A stretch of DNA of 48,268 nt from Phycisphaeraceae bacterium (lineage in GTDB: Bacteria > Planctomycetota > Phycisphaerae > Phycisphaerales > Phycisphaeraceae), in contig JADLFV010000014.1 of the NCBI GenBank assembly GCA_020849625.1, positions 1-48,268 of the forward strand, written 5' to 3'. Below are positions 43,510-48,268 of the stretch, piece after piece. Positions within the stretch are counted from its first letter, which is position 1. The number at the start of each line of letters is the position of its first letter. The notes under the pieces were generated by a model that was given only the letters and a program-made list of their open reading frames with translations, did not search any database and was not told the origin of the DNA. Both the position numbers and the translations under genes were made by a program.

Positions 43510-46362
43510 ATGTGTCCTTGCCGACTCTTCACTCGACCTGGCGGATTCTATCGGCACCTTGCGTGCCACCACCACAGGTGGTTGTTCTTGATCTGCTTGG
43601 GGGTCCTGAATCTGTTCATGCGGGCCCCTGCTTCAGCGCAGGACTGGAGCCTCGTGCCCGGCGTGCCCATCGCCTATCTCGAAGCGCCGGATCGGGCGCT
43701 GGGAGTACCGCTTCCGTGGGATGAAGCGTATATCGGCTCGCCCTCCATCACCATCATGCCTGACGGAACCTACATCGCCTCGCACGACGTGTTCGGGCTG
43801 GGCACACCGCAGAACACCACCTGGGTCTATCGTTCCACCAATCAGGGCCAGAGCTGGTCGCAACTCGGCTCGCTCTCAGGTCAATTCTGGTCCACTGTCT
43901 TCCAGCACAACGGCGACCTCTACATCTGGGGCTACTCCGAGGAAGGCGACAACGGTGACATCGTCATTCGCAAGTCCACCAACAACGGCACCTCCTGGAG
44001 TTCGCCGGTCGTGCTCAAAGACGGCAACTACGGCGGCACGCCCAACACGCCGGTGATCAACAACAATCGCATCTGGTTCGCCCAGTCCGGCAATCGCGTC
44101 ATGTCCGCCCCGGTCAGCTCCGACCTGATGGATCCTGCATCCTGGAAGCTGAGCAATTCCGCGTCCGATTCCGGCAATCCTTTCGGTGGGGCCTGGCAAG
44201 GCTGGTCCGAAGCCCAGGTCGTCGGCTCGCCCTCGACCGGCGTGGTGGTCATGCCCAAGATCCGCGGACTGCCCAACACCGCTCTGATCCAGGTCAACGA
44301 ATCCACCGGCAACGTCAGCTTCGATGCTTCCGCAATCAACGCCTTTCCTTCGCTGCCGGGCGGTGAAAAGAAATTCGGCGTGCAGTACGACGCGACCAGC
44401 GGCAAGTTCTTCGCACTGACCAACGTGGTGCTGCCCGCTCACGCCAACGATCCCGTCCTCGGTGATGAGCCGGAGCTGATCCGCAATACCGGCGCCATGC
44501 TCAGCAGCAAAGACCTGATCAACTGGGAAGTGGAAAAGATTTTCCTCTACACCCGCAACATCGACACCGATGAGTCCACCGGCTGGGGCGAGGCCTTCCA
44601 GTACTTCAACTACGCAATCGACGGCAACGATCTGGCGGTGGTCTCACGCACCGCGCTGGACGTCGGCGATGGCGAGAATCTTCCGCCCCGCGGGCATGAC
44701 TCGAACCTGATGACCTTCCATCGCATCGAGGATTTCCGCACCGCGACGCCGAAGTTCGTGCTGGTCGCCGATGCCAAGGCCAACCGCGTGATGCGTTACG
44801 AATACGCCAACACCAAGCACCTGGCTCCGCTGGGGCAGTTCAATCTCGGTGCCACCTATGCCGGCGCCGCTCTCGACACGCCCGTGGGCGTCGCCCAGAC
44901 CAGTGACGGCGATGTGTTCGTTACCGAGAGCAAGACCGGCGGGCGCGTGCTACGTTTCGATGCGGCCGGCAACTTCAAGGAAGTCATCGCCACCAGCGGC
45001 ACGCAATTCACAGGCAACCCCGGCATGCTCACCGTCGGGCCCGATGGCAACCTCTATATGTCCGTCGCTTTCGGCAGCAGCACGGACCGCATCTACAAGA
45101 TCGATCCGGACACCAATCAGGTCACGCTGTTCATCACCACCGACTTCGCCGCCGGCGAGTCATTCAACAATCCGCGAGGCATGGCTTTCGGGGACGACGG
45201 CAACTTCTACGTCGCCGACCGCGAAAACGACTGCATCCGCAAATTCAACGGCTCCACCGGCGCCTACATCGGCGACATCGCCGTGGGACAGGTCAAGCCG
45301 CAGGCCCTGGCCTGGGATGACGTCAACGATCGCCTGCTGTTCTCACGCGAAACATCCCCCGGCGACACCGACATCGCACGCATCAATCTCCCCAGCAGCG
45401 TCCTGACCCTCTACACCGCCACCGACATCGGTTGGTGCCTGGGCGTGGTCGCGGTGGACGGCCAGTTGTTCTGGACCGACTACGACAACGGCGAAATCTA
45501 CGCCAGCGTCAGCGAAGCCGACAAAACCAAAACCGTCAGCGCCAGCAACGACCTGGTGGGCACCGCCCAGATCATCAACGCCACCGCCCCCGGACGGGAC
45601 AATCGCACGTGGCAGAACAGCTCCTCCGGCGACTGGGCGGATCCGCTCAACTGGGTTTACTGGGGGCGGCCCGACACCAACGATGAAATCGCTACGTTTG
45701 GTTCGGCGACCAGCGCCACCACTTATGTGCGCATTCAGGCCGGCGAAACCTTCACCGTCAAAGGCATGCGCTTCATGAACAGCCAGCGCTACATCATCGA
45801 CGAGGACGGCGAGCTGTTCCTTGAGGCCGACACCGGCCACGCCATCATCGACGTGCAGGATGGCAGCCAGTGGATCCGCGTCAACACCACGCTCAACGAT
45901 CACTTGGACGTCACCTTCGCCGCCGCTGACGACGAGTTGAGCTTCCGTGACGAACTGGACCTCAACGGCAAATACCTCTACATCGACGGCGAAGGCAAGC
46001 TGTCGATCTCCGGCGCGTTTGTCATGCACGGCGGGCGCGTGGTGTTCGACGGCCTGTCCACTCTCGCCATCTACAGCGCCAGCCAGGGTTACATCACGCT
46101 CGACGGCGATCTCCAGTTCATTCCCGATCCCAGTATCTCACTGACCCTCGGCTCCAGCTTCGACCTGATCTCCGCCCCGAATTACTTCGGCGGCGAAACC
46201 TTCGACAATCTTTATCTGCCGGCCCTTTCGGGAGGATTGGCCTGGAACACTTCCTCGCTCTATACCAACGGCACCATCTCCATCGTGTCCAACCCCGAGC
46301 CGGCTTCGCTGGCGCTGCTGGCCACGTCCGGGCTGATGTTCCTGCACCGCCGCCGACGTTGA
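43510..46362 (+). CDS. Large PEP-CTERM protein with sialidase-like and NHL-like propellers
   Basis: A 950-residue exported protein. The signal peptide is extended (about 1-43, hydrophobic core WLFLICLGVLNLFMRAPASA). Residues about 60-410 look like a BNR/sialidase-type propeller, with Asp-box-like turns STNQGQSW and STNNGTSW in which Asp is Asn. Residues about 415-690 resemble NHL blades (PVGVAQTSDGDVFVTES, NPRGMAFGDDGNFYVADREN). Residues about 705-920 resemble the all-beta modules common in PEP-CTERM proteins (WADPLNWVYWGRPDTNDEIA). The end NPEPASLALLATSGLMFLHRRRR is a PEP-CTERM tail. Substrate and activity unknown; a glycan- or surface-active protein is a reasonable guess. A strong terminator follows. 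Confidence 0.85.
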   Translation: MCPCRLFTRPGGFYRHLACHHHRWLFLICLGVLNLFMRAPASAQDWSLVPGVPIAYLEAPDRALGVPLPWDEAYIGSPSITIMPDGTYIASHDVFGLGTPQNTTWVYRSTNQGQSWSQLGSLSGQFWSTVFQHNGDLYIWGYSEEGDNGDIVIRKSTNNGTSWSSPVVLKDGNYGGTPNTPVINNNRIWFAQSGNRVMSAPVSSDLMDPASWKLSNSASDSGNPFGGAWQGWSEAQVVGSPSTGVVVMPKIRGLPNTALIQVNESTGNVSFDASAINAFPSLPGGEKKFGVQYDATSGKFFALTNVVLPAHANDPVLGDEPELIRNTGAMLSSKDLINWEVEKIFLYTRNIDTDESTGWGEAFQYFNYAIDGNDLAVVSRTALDVGDGENLPPRGHDSNLMTFHRIEDFRTATPKFVLVADAKANRVMRYEYANTKHLAPLGQFNLGATYAGAALDTPVGVAQTSDGDVFVTESKTGGRVLRFDAAGNFKEVIATSGTQFTGNPGMLTVGPDGNLYMSVAFGSSTDRIYKIDPDTNQVTLFITTDFAAGESFNNPRGMAFGDDGNFYVADRENDCIRKFNGSTGAYIGDIAVGQVKPQALAWDDVNDRLLFSRETSPGDTDIARINLPSSVLTLYTATDIGWCLGVVAVDGQLFWTDYDNGEIYASVSEADKTKTVSASNDLVGTAQIINATAPGRDNRTWQNSSSGDWADPLNWVYWGRPDTNDEIATFGSATSATTYVRIQAGETFTVKGMRFMNSQRYIIDEDGELFLEADTGHAIIDVQDGSQWIRVNTTLNDHLDVTFAAADDELSFRDELDLNGKYLYIDGEGKLSISGAFVMHGGRVVFDGLSTLAIYSASQGYITLDGDLQFIPDPSISLTLGSSFDLISAPNYFGGETFDNLYLPALSGGLAWNTSSLYTNGTISIVSNPEPASLALLATSGLMFLHRRRR

Positions 46363-46406
46363 TGCGTTGTCAGCAACAAGCAGCCGAATGATGGTTGATC
46401 ACTCAG

Positions 46407-46437
46407 GCCCCGCGCCATCACGCGCGGGGCTTTTTTT
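46407..46437 (+). terminator. Rho-independent terminator
   Basis: GCCCCGCG (46407-46414) pairs with CGCGGGGC (46423-46430) and is followed by seven T. Confidence 0.93.
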
Positions 46438-46518
46438 GTTGCTGTTGCAGAACATCACAGAAGCAATAGCCTGCGAGCGACGTCTCGTCGGACACGCATC
46501 AGGTGTGCACCACCTGCG

Positions 46519-47505
<987 letters not shown>

Positions 47506-47615
47506 GGTGAAGGCTCTGCAAACGGGAACAGCCACTGCATCATAGCCGCGCAGCCGCCACCGAGACAACATCGCCACCTCTCCTCGCCCGGTCCATGCCA
47601 CGCCGAGCCATGATC

Positions 47616-47645
47616 ATATTTAACTTAAATATTTAACTTAAATAA
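47616..47645. promoter_or_regulatory. Tandem palindromes TATTTAACTTAAATA, candidate operator
   Basis: The 13-mer ATATTTAACTTAA is repeated exactly (47616-47628, 47629-47641). This creates two overlapping perfect odd palindromes centred on C, in an otherwise GC-rich region about 110 bases upstream of the aldo/keto reductase start. Confidence 0.5.
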
Positions 47646-47836
47646 GATCAGAAACCGGGATGCCGAGAGCCGGGGTAGCGAGCAGGCAGTCGTCATTGAA
47701 GCAATCACGCACTCAAGCAATCAGGCATTGTCACAAAGGCCATCTCCTCCCAACAGCCGGCGAGCTACGCCTCGCCCGACGCCCCCAAACGACCAGCCCC
47801 GCGTAGCGGCCCGGCTATTGAAAAGACAGAAAGTCA

Positions 47837-47931
47837 GTGTCTCGCAGAGCGCGGAGGGGGAGCCGGTGATACGGACCCGATGAAATTCGATGTGCTTTCA
47901 CCCCGCGCTCTCTGTGGCCTCCGCGAGACAC
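47837..47931. repeat. Inverted repeat built from the word CTCGCAGAGCGCGGAG
   Basis: The left arm (47837-47857) is GTGTCTCGCAGAGCGCGGAG plus G. The right arm (47904-47931) contains GCGCTCTCTGTGGCCTCCGC GAGACAC. The match is imperfect, with a small insertion in the right arm. Confidence 0.7.
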
Positions 47932-48268
47932 CCTGGTTTGCGCATCACCGCCGCGCGCACAGGCTGGCACGCGATTCTCATTTTTTCGAGGGTCGCGCAA
48001 AAAAATTTCTATTGCTGCCCATGACTGAACTTACGCACTTTTTCACCCCCTCAAAACTGCCTCCGGCGCGCACAAACGTTGCGCTGCGCCCATTTATAGG
48101 AAGGCCGTCCGGTTTCGGATGAGGCTCAATTGCTTGATTAACCCCAGTCGCCTGAACGGAAAAAAACGTTCGGCACGGACGCGACCGGGCCCAAGTGAGT
48201 GAGTGCTGCTTCGACGCCATCGGCTTGACGTACGTCCGCCCGTGCCCGGATTCCAAGCGTTCAGAAAC
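47932..48268. other. Window end without recognised gene
   Basis: I see no convincing coding frame here. A-rich and T-rich runs occur at 47976-48010 and 48160-48167 and could be parts of promoters or terminators of genes beyond the edge. Confidence 0.4.

Noticed and set aside
47964..47980. Second sigma-54 promoter (TGGCACGCGATTCTC)
   Set aside because: The GG element is followed at the right distance by TC, not GC, so the essential -12 dinucleotide is missing.

Overview
The window looks like a chromosomal segment of a GC-rich planctomycete, most probably of the class Phycisphaerae. This is inferred from gene content, not from a marker tree. The evidence is four PEP-CTERM proteins (three also carry dockerin-like calcium loops), several membrane proteins with a CxxCGY...CPECG zinc ribbon, a divergent Rho, and many start codons with no Shine-Dalgarno but a TACAAT- or TATCAT-type -10 box only 6-12 bases upstream.

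Layout. 0.3-5.1 kb: a tail-anchored hypothetical protein, rimO, a ZIP metal transporter and rho. 5.1-11.1 kb: a surface-protein locus. It holds an orphan sigma-54 activator, a textbook GG-N10-GC sigma-54 promoter with a strongly folded transcript, a small ORF, a receiver-like protein without its phospho-Asp, and three tandem secreted PEP-CTERM paralogues. 11.3-15.8 kb: membrane proteins of unknown role, two with zinc ribbons. 15.9-37 kb: housekeeping genes, namely eno, a Kef-type antiporter, tRNA-Asp, smpB, an MFS carrier, divergent phrB and uvrB, a DUF34/Nif3 protein, an Uup-like ABC-F ATPase, a SprT-like protein, a GNAT enzyme, trpC, an MBL hydrolase, tsaD, an S41 protease and radA. 36.9-38.2 kb: a GH10-like secreted protein that seems to lack its catalytic glutamates. 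38.3-40.3 kb: a compositionally different islet of three small genes sharing 5' and 3' repeats. 40.5-42.6 kb: asd and a PfkB sugar kinase. 42.6-43.5 kb: a degraded stretch that is AT-rich over its last 270 bases. 43.5-46.4 kb: a large PEP-CTERM beta-propeller protein. 46.5-47.5 kb: an aldo/keto reductase behind a possible tandem operator.

Three DNA-level patterns cut across the genes. The first is the decamer CCCCCGGAAG, present 15 times in both orientations and several reading frames. The second is a set of inverted repeats at gene junctions, each built from its own short tandem word. The third is the run of probable leaderless promoters. The best candidates for an undescribed system are the sigma-54 promoter with its structured RNA next to the PEP-CTERM genes, the repeat-bounded gene cassettes at 38.3-40.3 kb, and the dispersed decamer.
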